64,000 nucleotides of DNA from Micromonospora nigra (lineage in GTDB: Bacteria > Actinomycetota > Actinomycetes > Mycobacteriales > Micromonosporaceae). The number at the start of each line of letters is the position of its first letter. Positions within the stretch are counted from its first letter, which is position 1. Under the pieces are notes generated by a model that saw only the letters and a list, made by a program, of their open reading frames with translations, made no database searches and had not been told where the DNA came from. The translations under genes were made by a program, and so were the position numbers. Below, piece by piece: positions 16,975 through 25,784 of the stretch. Location: NCBI RefSeq assembly GCF_900091585.1, contig NZ_FMHT01000003.1, positions 1,783,501 to 1,847,500 on the forward strand, written 5' to 3'.

Positions 16975-17784
16975 TCAGGCGGCCCCATCGGGCGCAGGGC
17001 CCGGCACCGGGGTGTCGGCGAAGGAGGCCACGGTGCGGTCGGCGTACGCGCTCACGTCACCGGTCTCCATCGGGCCGTCCCAGGTGGTCGGTAGCGGCAG
17101 CGGCACAGCCGGGGCGACCCGGCGGACCACCTCGTCCAGCACCGTCTCCGCGTCGCCGACCCAGAGGTGCTTCGCCCCGGGCACACCGACCACCTCGGCC
17201 TGCGGGATCGCGGCGAACCGTTCCCGGGCCTCGTCGGGTCGCAGGTAGTCGTCGAACTCGGGCACCAGGGCGGTCACCGGTTTGCCCGATCCCGCCCAGG
17301 TGGCCAGGTCCTCCGGGGTGGAGAAGCGCAGCGGCGGGGAGAGCAGGATCGCCCCGGTCACCGACGGGTCGCAGCCGTACTTCAGGGCCAGGTCGGTGCC
17401 GAAGGACCAGCCGAGCAGCCACACGTTCGGCAGCTCGTGGAACTCCGCGTACTCGATGGCGGCGGCCACGTCGAAACGCTCGCCGACGGCCCCGTCGAAC
17501 GCCCCCTCGCTGGTGCCGCGCAGGCTGCTGGTGCCCCGGGTGTTGAAGCGCAGCACCGCCAGGTCGGCCAGGGCGGGCAGCCGCCACGCCGCCTTGCGGA
17601 GGACGTGGCTGTCCATCATCCCGCCGTGGGTGGGCAGCGGGTGCAGGCAGACCAGGGTGGCCACCGGCGGCCGGTCGACCGGCCGGGACAGCTCGCCGAC
17701 CAGCCGCAGCCCGTCCGCCGTGTGCAGGTCGATGTCCTCGCGGCGGCCCGGCAGGATCGAGGACGCACGGATCGCTGTGCTCAC
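16975..17784 (-). CDS. Alpha/beta hydrolase (DUF-type acyl hydrolase)
   Basis: The 269-residue protein is an alpha/beta hydrolase resembling the short serine hydrolases with 'CLHPLPTHGG' (oxyanion region), 'RFNTRGTSSLRGTSEG' and nucleophile elbow GWSFG, then Asp and His candidates in 'VPEFDDYLRPDE' and 'GAKHLWVG'. Substrate unknown. The GTG at 17784 is preferred because residues further upstream are an Arg/Gly-rich run unlike the family. It follows a small conserved gene on the same strand by 66 bp. Confidence 0.75.
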   Translation of the reverse strand: MSTAIRASSILPGRREDIDLHTADGLRLVGELSRPVDRPPVATLVCLHPLPTHGGMMDSHVLRKAAWRLPALADLAVLRFNTRGTSSLRGTSEGAFDGAVGERFDVAAAIEYAEFHELPNVWLLGWSFGTDLALKYGCDPSVTGAILLSPPLRFSTPEDLATWAGSGKPVTALVPEFDDYLRPDEARERFAAIPQAEVVGVPGAKHLWVGDAETVLDEVVRRVAPAVPLPLPTTWDGPMETGDVSAYADRTVASFADTPVPGPAPDGAA

Positions 17785-17850
17785 CCGCCCAGTCTCCCGC
17801 GTGCCGCCGCGCGCCGCCCGCCGGGGCCGCAACCGGGTGACGGAGATCGC

Positions 17851-18177
17851 TCAGCCGTACCGGGGGGCGCTCCGCCCGCGCTGCACCACCGGCCCGCGCC
17901 GGTCCCGGGCCTTCCAGCACCCGCTGTGCCAGTGCCGCCGATCGGTCAGGTCCCCACGTCCGTCGGCGGGCCAGGCCACCAGGTGCGCCACCCCGGGCGG
18001 GATCTCCTGGTCGCATCCGGGGCAGCGGTACGTCTTGGTGGACGCGCCGCCGCTGATCGCGCGTACCTGCCAGTCGCCGTCGCGCCACTGCTGCACCGAG
18101 GCGACGCCGTGGCGCACCCGGTCGGCGTCGAGACGCGCGCTGTCGTCCCGGCGGGGTCGGTTGCGACGAGGACTCAC
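17851..18177 (-). CDS. Small Cys-containing conserved hypothetical protein
   Basis: The 108-residue protein has a basic N-terminus (MSPRRNRPRR), a CPGC knuckle at about 52-55 preceded by 'STKTYR', and a later 'HWHSGCW' segment. The Cys and His residues could bind one zinc ion, as in a degenerate zinc ribbon. I know similar short proteins from actinobacterial genomes, sometimes labelled 'ATP/GTP-binding', but no function is established. It lies 42 bp upstream of the fused dehydrogenase stop, same strand, and may be co-transcribed. Confidence 0.65.
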   Translation of the reverse strand: MSPRRNRPRRDDSARLDADRVRHGVASVQQWRDGDWQVRAISGGASTKTYRCPGCDQEIPPGVAHLVAWPADGRGDLTDRRHWHSGCWKARDRRGPVVQRGRSAPRYG

Positions 18178-18219
18178 GTCCGTCAGCCTACGACCCGGCC
18201 CGCCGCACCGCCGACGGCG

Positions 18220-20052
18220 TCAGCGCCTGGTGTGGTCGCGAAAGCCGCGGCCGGTCTTGCGACCCAGGTAGCCGGCGGTGACCAGGTGTTCCAGCAGGGG
18301 CGCGGGCGCGAAGCCCGGCTCGCGCAGCTCCAGGTAGAGCTCCCGCTGGATGGCCAGCGACACGTCCAGCCCGACGACGTCGAGCAGCTCGAACGGGCCC
18401 ATCGGGTAACCGCAGCCCAACTTCATGGCGTGGTCGATGTCGTCGGCGTTGGAGTAGCTGGCCTCCAGCATCTTCACCGCGTCGTTGAGGTACGGGAACA
18501 GCAGGGCGTTGACGATGAAGCCCGCCCGGTCGCCGCAGACCACGCCGGTCTTGCCCAGCTTCGCGCAGACCGCCTTCGCGGTGGCGGTGGTCTCGGCCGA
18601 GGTGCGGATGGTCCGCACCACCTCGACGAGCGGCATGACCGGTGCCGGGTTGAAGAAGTGCAGGCCCACCACGTCGGCGGGACGCTGGGTGGCCATCGCG
18701 ACGTCGATCACCGGCAGCGACGAGGTGGTGGTGGCGAGCACGACGCCCGGCTTGCAGATCTCGTCGAGGCTGGCGAACAGGGCCCGCTTGACACTCAGTT
18801 CCTCGACCACGGCCTCGACCACCAGGTCGACGTCGGCCAGGTGCTCCAGGGTGGCGGACCAGTTGATCCGGCCCAGGGCGGCGTCGCGGTCGGCCTCGCT
18901 GAGCTTGCCGCGCACCACGCCCTTGTTGAGCGAGGTCTTGACCGACTCGAAGACCCTGGCGGACTTCTCCGCGCCCCGGGTGACCGAGACGACCTCGTAG
19001 CCGGCCCTGGCGAAGACCTCGATGATGCCGGTGGCCATCGTGCCGGACCCGACAACGCCGATCTTGGCAACGGCTGCGGGGTTCGCCGGCGCGGTCCCGC
19101 CGGCCGCCGCGAAGCCCTGCGCGCCGGGGACGGGTGCCAGCTCGGTCGCCGACGGCGTCTGCTCGTCGGGTACGACGACCGGGGAGCCCGGCCGCTCGTA
19201 GGTGTAGAAGCCCCGGCCGGACTTGCGGCCGAGCAGCCCTGCGGTGACCATCTGCTTGATCAGCGGCACCGGGGCGTGCCGGCGGTCCCGCCCGCCCCGG
19301 CGGTACATGGTGTCGAGGATCTCGTACGCGGTGTCGAGGCCGATCAGGTCCATCAGGGCGAGGGGGCCCATCGGCAGGCCGCAGCCGAGCTTCATCGCGG
19401 CGTCGATGTCCTCGCGGGTCGCGTACCGGGACTCGAACATGCTGACCGCGTGGTTGAGGTAGCCGAACAGCAGCGCGTTGGCGATGAACCCGGCACGGTC
19501 GCTGATGGTGACGTCGACCTTGCCGAGCCGCTCGCAGAGCGCCTCCACGTCGGCGATCACGTCGGCCGAGGTGACCACCGTCCGGACGACCTCGACCAGT
19601 TTCATCACCGGGGCGGGGTTGAAGAAGTGGATGCCGACGACCTGGTTGGGCCGGGCGGTGGCGACGGAGATCTCGGTGACGGACAGCGACGAGGTGTTGG
19701 TGGCGAGGATGGCCTCGGGCTTGCAGACCCGGTCCAGTTCGGCAAAGATCCGCTGCTTGAGGTCGAGGTGCTCGGGGACGGCCTCGATCACCAGGTCGAC
19801 GGAGTGCAGGGCGTCCAGGCCGACCTGGAAGGTGACCCGGGACAGCAGGGCGTCCCGGTCGGCGGCGGCCAGCTTGCCCTTGGCCACGGCACGGTCGGTC
19901 GAGCCGGTCAGGGTGACCCGGCCGCGTTCCAGGGCGGCGTCGGAGATCTCCACGGCGACGACGTCGATGCCGTTACGCGCGAACACCTCGACGATGCCGG
20001 CACCCATGGTGCCCAGACCCACCACTCCCACACTGGTGAACTCCCGCGCCAC
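18220..20052 (-). CDS. Tandem-fused 3-hydroxyacyl-CoA dehydrogenase (two complete units)
   Basis: The 610-residue protein holds two full 3-hydroxybutyryl-CoA dehydrogenase units (about 5-285 and 325-610). Each has a GxGxxG NAD-binding site (GLGTMGAG; GSGTMATG), a 'TSSL' segment, the catalytic HFFNPAPVM and a C-terminal 'LGCGxPMGPxxLxDxxGLD' domain. A Pro/Ala-rich linker joins them. It oxidises or makes 3-hydroxyacyl-CoA using NAD(P). The GTG at 20052 is chosen because GGGGAGG lies 6 nt before it. In the ethylmalonyl-CoA context it may reduce acetoacetyl-CoA; beta-oxidation is the alternative. A putative operator lies 31 bp upstream. Confidence 0.9.
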   Translation of the reverse strand: MAREFTSVGVVGLGTMGAGIVEVFARNGIDVVAVEISDAALERGRVTLTGSTDRAVAKGKLAAADRDALLSRVTFQVGLDALHSVDLVIEAVPEHLDLKQRIFAELDRVCKPEAILATNTSSLSVTEISVATARPNQVVGIHFFNPAPVMKLVEVVRTVVTSADVIADVEALCERLGKVDVTISDRAGFIANALLFGYLNHAVSMFESRYATREDIDAAMKLGCGLPMGPLALMDLIGLDTAYEILDTMYRRGGRDRRHAPVPLIKQMVTAGLLGRKSGRGFYTYERPGSPVVVPDEQTPSATELAPVPGAQGFAAAGGTAPANPAAVAKIGVVGSGTMATGIIEVFARAGYEVVSVTRGAEKSARVFESVKTSLNKGVVRGKLSEADRDAALGRINWSATLEHLADVDLVVEAVVEELSVKRALFASLDEICKPGVVLATTTSSLPVIDVAMATQRPADVVGLHFFNPAPVMPLVEVVRTIRTSAETTATAKAVCAKLGKTGVVCGDRAGFIVNALLFPYLNDAVKMLEASYSNADDIDHAMKLGCGYPMGPFELLDVVGLDVSLAIQRELYLELREPGFAPAPLLEHLVTAGYLGRKTGRGFRDHTRR

Positions 20053-20083
20053 GACCGGCCTCCCCAATGCTCCGCACGCCGAC

Positions 20084-20097
20084 TTGAACGGCCACTA
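20084..20097 (-). promoter_or_regulatory. Putative acyl-CoA regulon operator, site 4 (fused dehydrogenase)
   Basis: Read in the gene direction: TAGTGGCCGTTCAA, 31 nt before the GTG start. It matches the icmA and 3-hydroxybutyryl-CoA dehydrogenase sites at TAG...CGTTCA and is preceded by T, giving TTAG. Confidence 0.4.
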
Positions 20098-20154
20098 AGT
20101 TATGGGCGCGAGTCTGCCACGTGACACCCGGTTGTCGAGACGCCGTGGGATTTT

Positions 20155-21216
20155 TCACGCACCCCCGGTGAGCGCCAGCAGCTCGGCCACGAACTCGGCC
20201 GGGCGCTCCAGGTGGGGGGTGTGCCCGCAGCCCGGCAGCGACACCTCCCGGTAGCTGCCGCCGGCGGCGGCGTACCGGTCGAGCACGGCGCGGGTCTGCC
20301 CGACCATGGGCTGCGGCGGGCAGTCCGCCGCGCCGGGCCAGCCGGGCAGCACGCCGAGCGCGCCCAGCTGTGCCAGGTCGAACAGGGACGCGTCGGACAC
20401 GATCACGTCGGCGTCGCCGTGCACCCAGGTGACCGGCGGCTTCGTCGTGACGGCCACCAGATCGTCGGCGATCCGGAAGTACGCCGGGGACAGCGCGTTG
20501 AGCACGCCCCGCCGCCCCGGCGCGGTTCCCGGCCAGTGTGGCGACGGCACCCCGTCACCGGGGTAGTTGTCCTCCCCCGTGGCGGTCGACAGCACGCTGT
20601 CGAGCAGCAGCTCCTCGTCGTCGCCGAGGCAGCCGGGGTCCGCCACGTAGCTGCTGCGCAGCACGGTGCGGGGGCTGGTCGGATCCCCACCACGGTCACC
20701 GGCGGCAAGCCGGGCCACGAAGTCGGGGTTGCCGGTGCCGCCACCGGTGCCGGCGAAATCCGGCGTGGTGGGGGTGCCGGCCAGGTCGCGGGTGCCGCCG
20801 AAGCCGTACGGCGACACCGGCGCGGCCAGCAGGAGCCCCGCCATCCGGTCGGGGTGGTCGACCAGCAGGCGCATGGCGACTCCCCCGCCGAGGGAGTGCC
20901 CCACCACCACGGCGCGGCGGCCGGCGGGGACCAGTGCCGGGTCGTCGAGCAGGGCGGCCACGTCATCGGCGAAGTCGGCCAGGCCACGGGTGGCGTCCAC
21001 CGGGGCCCGCCGGGTGTCGCCGTAGCCCCGCAGGTCCGGCGCGACCACCCGCAGGGTGTCCGGCAGCCGCCGGATCAGCGGTTCCCAGAAGGCGGACGAC
21101 GAACAGTTGCCGTGCACCAGCAGCACCGGCACGCCATCCGGCGGTCCGGCGACCCGTACGGACTGGTTGATCCCGTTGGCCGACACGGTGAGCTGCTCGG
21201 TCCTCATCCGCGGCAT
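20155..21216 (-). CDS. Alpha/beta hydrolase
   Basis: A classic alpha/beta hydrolase of about 353 residues: 'VLLVHGNCSSSAFWEPLI' (HGN oxyanion loop), 'APDLRGYGDT', nucleophile elbow GHSLGG, a cap region, 'WVHGDADVIVSD' with the acid Asp, and catalytic His in 'GCGHTPHLERP'. The substrate cannot be inferred. The start is uncertain: ATGs at 21216 and 21207 both lack a clear ribosome site, and conserved sequence begins after 21207. The gene is 102 bp upstream of the fused dehydrogenase, same strand. The regulatory site between them suggests separate control. Confidence 0.8.
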   Translation of the reverse strand: MPRMRTEQLTVSANGINQSVRVAGPPDGVPVLLVHGNCSSSAFWEPLIRRLPDTLRVVAPDLRGYGDTRRAPVDATRGLADFADDVAALLDDPALVPAGRRAVVVGHSLGGGVAMRLLVDHPDRMAGLLLAAPVSPYGFGGTRDLAGTPTTPDFAGTGGGTGNPDFVARLAAGDRGGDPTSPRTVLRSSYVADPGCLGDDEELLLDSVLSTATGEDNYPGDGVPSPHWPGTAPGRRGVLNALSPAYFRIADDLVAVTTKPPVTWVHGDADVIVSDASLFDLAQLGALGVLPGWPGAADCPPQPMVGQTRAVLDRYAAAGGSYREVSLPGCGHTPHLERPAEFVAELLALTGGA

Positions 21217-21304
21217 GCTGCCACGGCCCTGCGGGGGTGTCCATGGGCCCGGCCACCACCGGCAGTCCCCGGTCGGTGGCGCCCGGGCCCACCTGGCGCG
21301 GCGG

Positions 21305-21355
21305 CCAGGACCGGTCACCGCGCCGTGCGACCAGGACCGGTCACCGCGCCGTGCG
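21305..21355. repeat. Two 25-bp direct repeats spanning the FHA stop codon
   Basis: Copies at 21305-21329 and 21331-21355 are identical and have a 26-bp period. The FHA gene's stop lies in the second copy, so the first copy carries a duplicate of the stop triplet and its surroundings. Confidence 0.9.
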
Positions 21356-21763
21356 GTCGCCGACGGCGATCGGCAGCGGCAGGGTCGGCCGACGGTCGTG
21401 GCGCGGCGGCCCGAGCCGCAGCCCCACCGGATCGGTGTGCGCCACCCCGGGATCGAAGAAGCGCAGTTCGGTGCGCCCGATCCGGATCACGTCGCCGTCG
21501 ACCAGTCGCGTCACCTCGGTGAGGCGTCGGTCGTTCACCCAGGTGCCGTTGGTGGAGCCGAGATCCACCAGGGACACGCCCTCACCGGCGAGCCACACCT
21601 CGGCGTGCCGCCGGCTCAGGTGCGGGTCGTGGAGCACGATCTCCACCGTGTCGGCCCGCCCGAGCACCAGTGGTTCGGGGCCGAGGCGGAAGCTGAGTCC
21701 CCGCATCGGCCCACCCGCCACCGTCAGTACCGGCATCAGTTGCGGATCTCTATCCATGAGCAA
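21341..21763 (-). CDS. FHA domain protein
   Basis: The 140-residue protein is almost wholly one forkhead-associated domain: 'LVLGRADTVEIVL' with the conserved GR, 'DPHLSRRHAEV' and 'DLGSTNGTWVN' follow in order, which supply the phosphothreonine-binding loops. FHA proteins read Ser/Thr kinase signals. No kinase gene is nearby, so its partner is unknown. The TTG at 21763 follows GGAGGG by 5 nt, while an ATG at 21757 follows by 11 nt; either may be used. The last codons lie inside a 26-bp period repeat. It is divergent from the aldehyde dehydrogenase gene with 248 bp between, in which I see nothing certain. Confidence 0.88.
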   Translation of the reverse strand: MLMDRDPQLMPVLTVAGGPMRGLSFRLGPEPLVLGRADTVEIVLHDPHLSRRHAEVWLAGEGVSLVDLGSTNGTWVNDRRLTEVTRLVDGDVIRIGRTELRFFDPGVAHTDPVGLRLGPPRHDRRPTLPLPIAVGDRTAR

Positions 21764-22011
21764 GTCAGCCCTCCACCCCGATGGTCACCCCGCGCGCCAG
21801 CCTGCCATCCGACGGTAGTCACCTGAACCGACCGGCCGGCCATCTCCACGTCACCGCCCGGGCACCTCGCGTTCGACGGTTCGTCGACCGGCCGACCCGT
21901 CGGGCCCCGCGTCGGCCGGTGGGCCCACCGGCAGGTCCTCGACGAGGTCGAGGCCGCACCGCCCGGTCGACAGCCCTACCCGCGAGTAGTTCTCAGGTCT
22001 AGACTTCCGCC

Positions 22012-23508
22012 ATGACGGCTGTGCATGTGCCGGGCACCCCGGTCATCGAAGACGGACTGCTGGTTTCGACGAGCCCGGCCACCGGCGCCGAGGCGGGCCG
22101 CCTGCCCGTCGCCGGTCCCCAGGACGTCGCCGCCGCGGTGCGGCGGGCGCGCGAGGCGGGGGCGTGGTGGTCCGGTCTCGGCTCCGCCGAGCGTCGTCGA
22201 CGCCTGCTGCGCTGGCGCGCCCTGCTCGCCCGACGGATCGACACCCTGGCCGAGTTGGTGCACACCGAGGGCGGCAAGCCCGTCGCCGACGCGGTCGTCG
22301 AGATCGTCACCGCCGTCGAGCACGTCGACTGGGCGGCCCGCAACGCCGCCCGGGTGCTGGGTCCGCGCCGGGTCCGCTCGCGGCTCATCCTGGCCGAGCA
22401 CTCCGCCCACCTCGAATACCAGCCGTACGGCGTGGTCGGCGTCATCGGCCCGTGGAACTACCCGGTCTTCACGCCGATCGGCTCCGTCGCGTACGCCCTC
22501 GCGGCCGGCAACGCGGTGGTGCTCAAGCCCAGCGAGTACACGCCGGCCGTCGGGCAGTGGCTGGTGGACAGTTTCGCCGAGGTGGTGCCCGAGCAGCCGG
22601 TGTTCACGGCGGTGCACGGGCTCGGCGACGTGGGCGCGGCGCTGTGCCGGTCGGGGGTGGACAAGCTGGCCTTCACCGGCTCCACGGCGACCGCGAAGAA
22701 GGTGATGGCGGCCTGCGCCGAGTCGCTGACCCCGGTGCTGCTGGAGGCCGGCGGCAAGGACGCCATGATCGTCGACAGCGACGCCGACCTGGACGCCGCC
22801 GCCGAGGCGTGTGTCTGGGGCGCGATGACCAACGCCGGGCAGACCTGCATCGGCATCGAGCGGGTCTACGCCGTCGAGCCGGTCTTCGACGCCTTCGTGG
22901 CGAAGGTGGTGCAGCGGGCCGGGCGGTTGACCGTGGGCGCGGACGACTCGGACGTCGGTCCGATCACCATGCCGAGCCAGCTCGACGTGATCCGGCGGCA
23001 CATCGACGACGCCCTGGCCCGGGGCGGACGTGCCGTGCTCGGCGGGCCGGAGGCGGTGCGTCCGCCGTACGTGCACCCCACCGTGCTGGTGGACGTCCCG
23101 GAGGACTCGGTCGCCGTTCGGGAGGAGACCTTCGGGCCCACACTGACCGTCACCCGGGTCCGCGACGCCGACGAGGCCGTCCGGCGGGCCAATGCCCTGT
23201 CGTACGGGCTGGGCGGCTCGGTGTTCGGACGGCGGCAGGCGGTGGCGATCGCCCGCCGCCTGCGCTCCGGCATGGCGTCGGTCAACTCGGCGCTGACCTT
23301 CGCGGGAATGTCCACACTGCCCTTCGGCGGCGTGGGTGAGTCGGGCTTCGGGCGGATCCACGGCGAGGACGGGTTGCGCGAGTTCGGCCGGGCGAAGGCG
23401 ATCACCCGACGCCGGGCGCGTTCGCTGCTGCCGTCGACCACCTTCGACCGGACGCCCGCCGACGTGGCCCGTCTGGTGAAGGCGGTCCGGGCCATGTACG
23501 GCAGGTGA
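22012..23508 (+). CDS. NAD(P)-dependent aldehyde dehydrogenase
   Basis: The 498-residue protein has the ALDH hallmarks: 'GPWNYPVFTPIG' near residue 148, 'KPSEYTP', 'FTGSTATAKKV' near 222, the general-base Glu in 'LEAGGKDAMIV' near 245, and the nucleophile Cys in 'NAGQTCIGIERVY' near 280. The sequence is of the succinate-semialdehyde/broad aldehyde type rather than an acyl-CoA-forming one, but the substrate is not determined by context. The ATG lacks a strong ribosome site. An 80-bp gap precedes the methyltransferase gene. Confidence 0.87.
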   Translation: MTAVHVPGTPVIEDGLLVSTSPATGAEAGRLPVAGPQDVAAAVRRAREAGAWWSGLGSAERRRRLLRWRALLARRIDTLAELVHTEGGKPVADAVVEIVTAVEHVDWAARNAARVLGPRRVRSRLILAEHSAHLEYQPYGVVGVIGPWNYPVFTPIGSVAYALAAGNAVVLKPSEYTPAVGQWLVDSFAEVVPEQPVFTAVHGLGDVGAALCRSGVDKLAFTGSTATAKKVMAACAESLTPVLLEAGGKDAMIVDSDADLDAAAEACVWGAMTNAGQTCIGIERVYAVEPVFDAFVAKVVQRAGRLTVGADDSDVGPITMPSQLDVIRRHIDDALARGGRAVLGGPEAVRPPYVHPTVLVDVPEDSVAVREETFGPTLTVTRVRDADEAVRRANALSYGLGGSVFGRRQAVAIARRLRSGMASVNSALTFAGMSTLPFGGVGESGFGRIHGEDGLREFGRAKAITRRRARSLLPSTTFDRTPADVARLVKAVRAMYGR

Positions 23509-23588
23509 TTGTCGGATAGCCGATCATGAGATCCCCCTGACGCCTGCACGGGTTTAGCCTCCGTACCCGGAGCGGTACATTGCGTTAA

Positions 23589-24245
23589 ATGGGCCCCCAT
23601 CGATTGCGCTTCCACCTTGTCGACAGTGCGGGTTCGTGGAGCGCACGGCAGCGTCAACGTCGCGCCGAGTGGTTGACACGGACCTTTCCGGATCTCGCCG
23701 ACATGCACGTCGTCGACCTCGGTGGCCGGCTCGGCACGTGGACCCGGGCGAGCGTCCGCCCCGCCCGCGTCCACGTGGTGAACCTGGAGGCGCCGCCGGC
23801 GGAGGTGCCGGACTGGGCGTACATCGACCGCGCCGACGCCTGCGACCTGCCGGAGCGGATCGCCCGGAACCGCTACGACCTGGTCTACTCGAACTCGGTG
23901 CTGGAGCACGTGGGCGGGCACGAACGGCGGCTGCGGTTCGCCGACGCGGTGCACACCCTGGCCGAGCGCCACTGGGTGCAGACGCCGTACCGCTACTTCC
24001 CCATCGAGCCGCACTGGATCGCCCCGGGCATGCAGTTCCTGCCCGTCCGGCTGCGTACCGCCGTCGCCCAGCGGTGGCCGCTCGGGCACAAGCCCACCCG
24101 CACCCACGACGCGGCCCTGCACCAGGTGCTCTGGACGGAGCTGCTGGATCGCTCGCAGATGCGGCACTACTTTCCCGACTCGCGTCTCCTCGTCGAGCGG
24201 GTGGCGGGCCTGCCCAAGTCGCTGATCGCCGTGCGTACGCCCTGA
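23589..24245 (+). CDS. Class I SAM-dependent methyltransferase-like protein
   Basis: The 218-residue protein resembles type 11/12 methyltransferases: 'MHVVDLGGRLGTWTR' forms the SAM-binding glycine loop (about 39-53), an acidic residue ends strand 2 ('VNLEAPP'), and 'YDLVYSNSVLEHVGGHERR' is the motif IV/post-I region. The C-terminus has 'VQTPYRYFPIEPHW', seen in a subgroup of glycan or cell-wall linked methyltransferases. Substrate unknown. A short duplicated 'ccggcaccccgtac' follows the stop codon. Confidence 0.75.
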   Translation: MGPHRLRFHLVDSAGSWSARQRQRRAEWLTRTFPDLADMHVVDLGGRLGTWTRASVRPARVHVVNLEAPPAEVPDWAYIDRADACDLPERIARNRYDLVYSNSVLEHVGGHERRLRFADAVHTLAERHWVQTPYRYFPIEPHWIAPGMQFLPVRLRTAVAQRWPLGHKPTRTHDAALHQVLWTELLDRSQMRHYFPDSRLLVERVAGLPKSLIAVRTP

Positions 24246-24330
24246 CGACGCGACCGGCACCCCGTACACCGGCACCCCGTACGGCGGCCATCCGGCCGGC
24301 GGACGGGCGTGGGCCGGCCGGGTGGCGCGG

Positions 24331-24990
24331 TCAGAACAGCGTCAGCTCGTCGCGTTCGATGCCGCGCAGCTTGTCGTAGTCCACCACCACGCAGCGGATC
24401 CCGCGGTCGGTGGCCAGCACCCGGGCCTGCGGCTTGATCTCCTGGGCCGCGAAGACGCCGGTGACGGGCGCGAGCAGCGGGTCACGGTTCATCAGTTCGA
24501 GGTAGCGGGTGAGCTGCTCCACGCCGTCGATCTCGCCGCGCCGCTTCACCTCGACAGCGACCGCGCCGGAGCTGGCGTCCCGGCACAGCAGGTCGACCGG
24601 GCCGATCGCGGTCATGTACTCCCGCCGCACCAGCGTGAACCCCTCGCCGAGGGCCTCCGGGTTGGCGGCGAGCAGTTCCTGCAGGTGTGCCTCGACGCCG
24701 TCCTTGCGCAGCCCCGGGTCGACGCCGAGTTCGTAGGAGGTGTCCTGGAAGATCTCCTCCAGGGTGATCCGCAGTTCCTCGCCGGCCTTGTTGACGACCC
24801 GCCACACGCCGGGGGCCTCCTCCAGCCGGCAGGGCGGGCTCATCCAGTTCAACGGCTTGTACGCCCGGTCGTCGGCGTGGATCGACACCGAACCGTCCGC
24901 CTTCACCATCAGCAGCCGGGTGGCCGGCGGCAGGTGGGCCGAGAGCCGTCCGACGTAGTCCACCGAGCACTTCGCAATGACCAACCGCAC
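24331..24990 (-). CDS. nucS: Mismatch-specific endonuclease NucS
   Basis: The 219-residue protein matches NucS/EndoMS. An N-terminal DNA-binding/dimer domain ('[20 protein letters not shown]', '[11 protein letters not shown]') is joined to a C-terminal RecB-like nuclease domain with 'GPVDLLCRD' (catalytic Asp), '[20 protein letters not shown]' (the ExK of the active site) and a later Asp. NucS cuts both strands at mismatches and performs the mismatch repair that MutS/MutL do elsewhere; most actinobacteria use it. The length is that of the family. Confidence 0.95.
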   Translation of the reverse strand: MRLVIAKCSVDYVGRLSAHLPPATRLLMVKADGSVSIHADDRAYKPLNWMSPPCRLEEAPGVWRVVNKAGEELRITLEEIFQDTSYELGVDPGLRKDGVEAHLQELLAANPEALGEGFTLVRREYMTAIGPVDLLCRDASSGAVAVEVKRRGEIDGVEQLTRYLELMNRDPLLAPVTGVFAAQEIKPQARVLATDRGIRCVVVDYDKLRGIERDELTLF

Positions 24991-25058
24991 CCGACGAGCC
25001 TAGCGGAGGGCCCGGCCGGCGCTGCCGAGCGGCACTGGCGTGCCGGTGCCATGCTGAG

Positions 25059-25682
25059 ATGATGCTCGAAGTGCTCACCGGCACAGGTCTCGCCGCCTCG
25101 GCGGGGTTGAACGCCTACATTCCCCTTCTCACGCTGGGCCTGCTGGCCCGCTACAGCGATGTGGTCGACCTGCCCGGCAGCTGGCAGTGGCTGGGCAACG
25201 GTTGGGTGCTGGGAATCCTGGCGGTGTTGCTCGCCGTCGAGGTGGTGGCCGACAAGGTCCCGGTGGTCGACCACGTCAACGACGTGGTGCAGACGGTGGT
25301 CCGGCCCACGGCCGGCGGTCTGGTCTTCGGCGCGGGTTCCGCGTCGGAGACGGTCACGGTGAGCGACCCGGACAGCTTCTTCTCCTCGACGGGCCAGTGG
25401 GCGCCGGTGATCGTCGGCGTGCTCATCGCGCTCGGCGTGCACCTGTTGAAGTCCGCCGCGCGGCCGGTCGTCAACGCCTCCACGGGTGGGGTGGGAGCCC
25501 CGGTGGCGAGCACCGCCGAGGACGCGGCGAGCGTGCTGATGTCGCTGGTCGCGATCGTCCTGCCGGTGTTGGTGCTGGCGTTCCTGGTCGTCCTGCCGTT
25601 CTTCCTGGGGTGGTTCTTCCGCCGTCGGGCGCAGCGCCGCCGGGAACGTCGTGCCGCGCGGGAGGCCGGCTTCCGGGTCTGA
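25059..25682 (+). CDS. DUF4126 integral membrane protein
   Basis: The 207-residue protein opens 'LEVLTGTGLAASAGLNAYIPLLTLGLLAR', the recognised start of DUF4126 proteins. It has about four hydrophobic segments (near 5-30, 45-62, 112-130 and 155-187) and an Arg-rich C-terminal tail, probably cytoplasmic. Function unknown. Two ATG codons in tandem are possible starts (25059 or 25062). It is divergent from nucS by 68 bp and followed by a strong terminator. Confidence 0.82.
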   Translation: MMLEVLTGTGLAASAGLNAYIPLLTLGLLARYSDVVDLPGSWQWLGNGWVLGILAVLLAVEVVADKVPVVDHVNDVVQTVVRPTAGGLVFGAGSASETVTVSDPDSFFSSTGQWAPVIVGVLIALGVHLLKSAARPVVNASTGGVGAPVASTAEDAASVLMSLVAIVLPVLVLAFLVVLPFFLGWFFRRRAQRRRERRAAREAGFRV

Positions 25683-25698
25683 CGGGTACGCGCGGACG

Positions 25699-25736
25699 CC
25701 GCTGGCCGGCACCCGGTGTCGGGTGCCGGCCAGCGG
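25699..25736. terminator. Bidirectional terminator between DUF4126 gene and the secreted protein gene
   Basis: A 17-bp perfect stem (25699-25715 with 25720-25736) with a GTGT loop, followed by TTT on the + side. It lies between two convergent genes and likely serves both. Confidence 0.85.
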
Positions 25737-25784
25737 TTTCGTTCCCCCTGTGTGGAAGGTCTGTGTGGGTCGGTCCGGGGGGGG

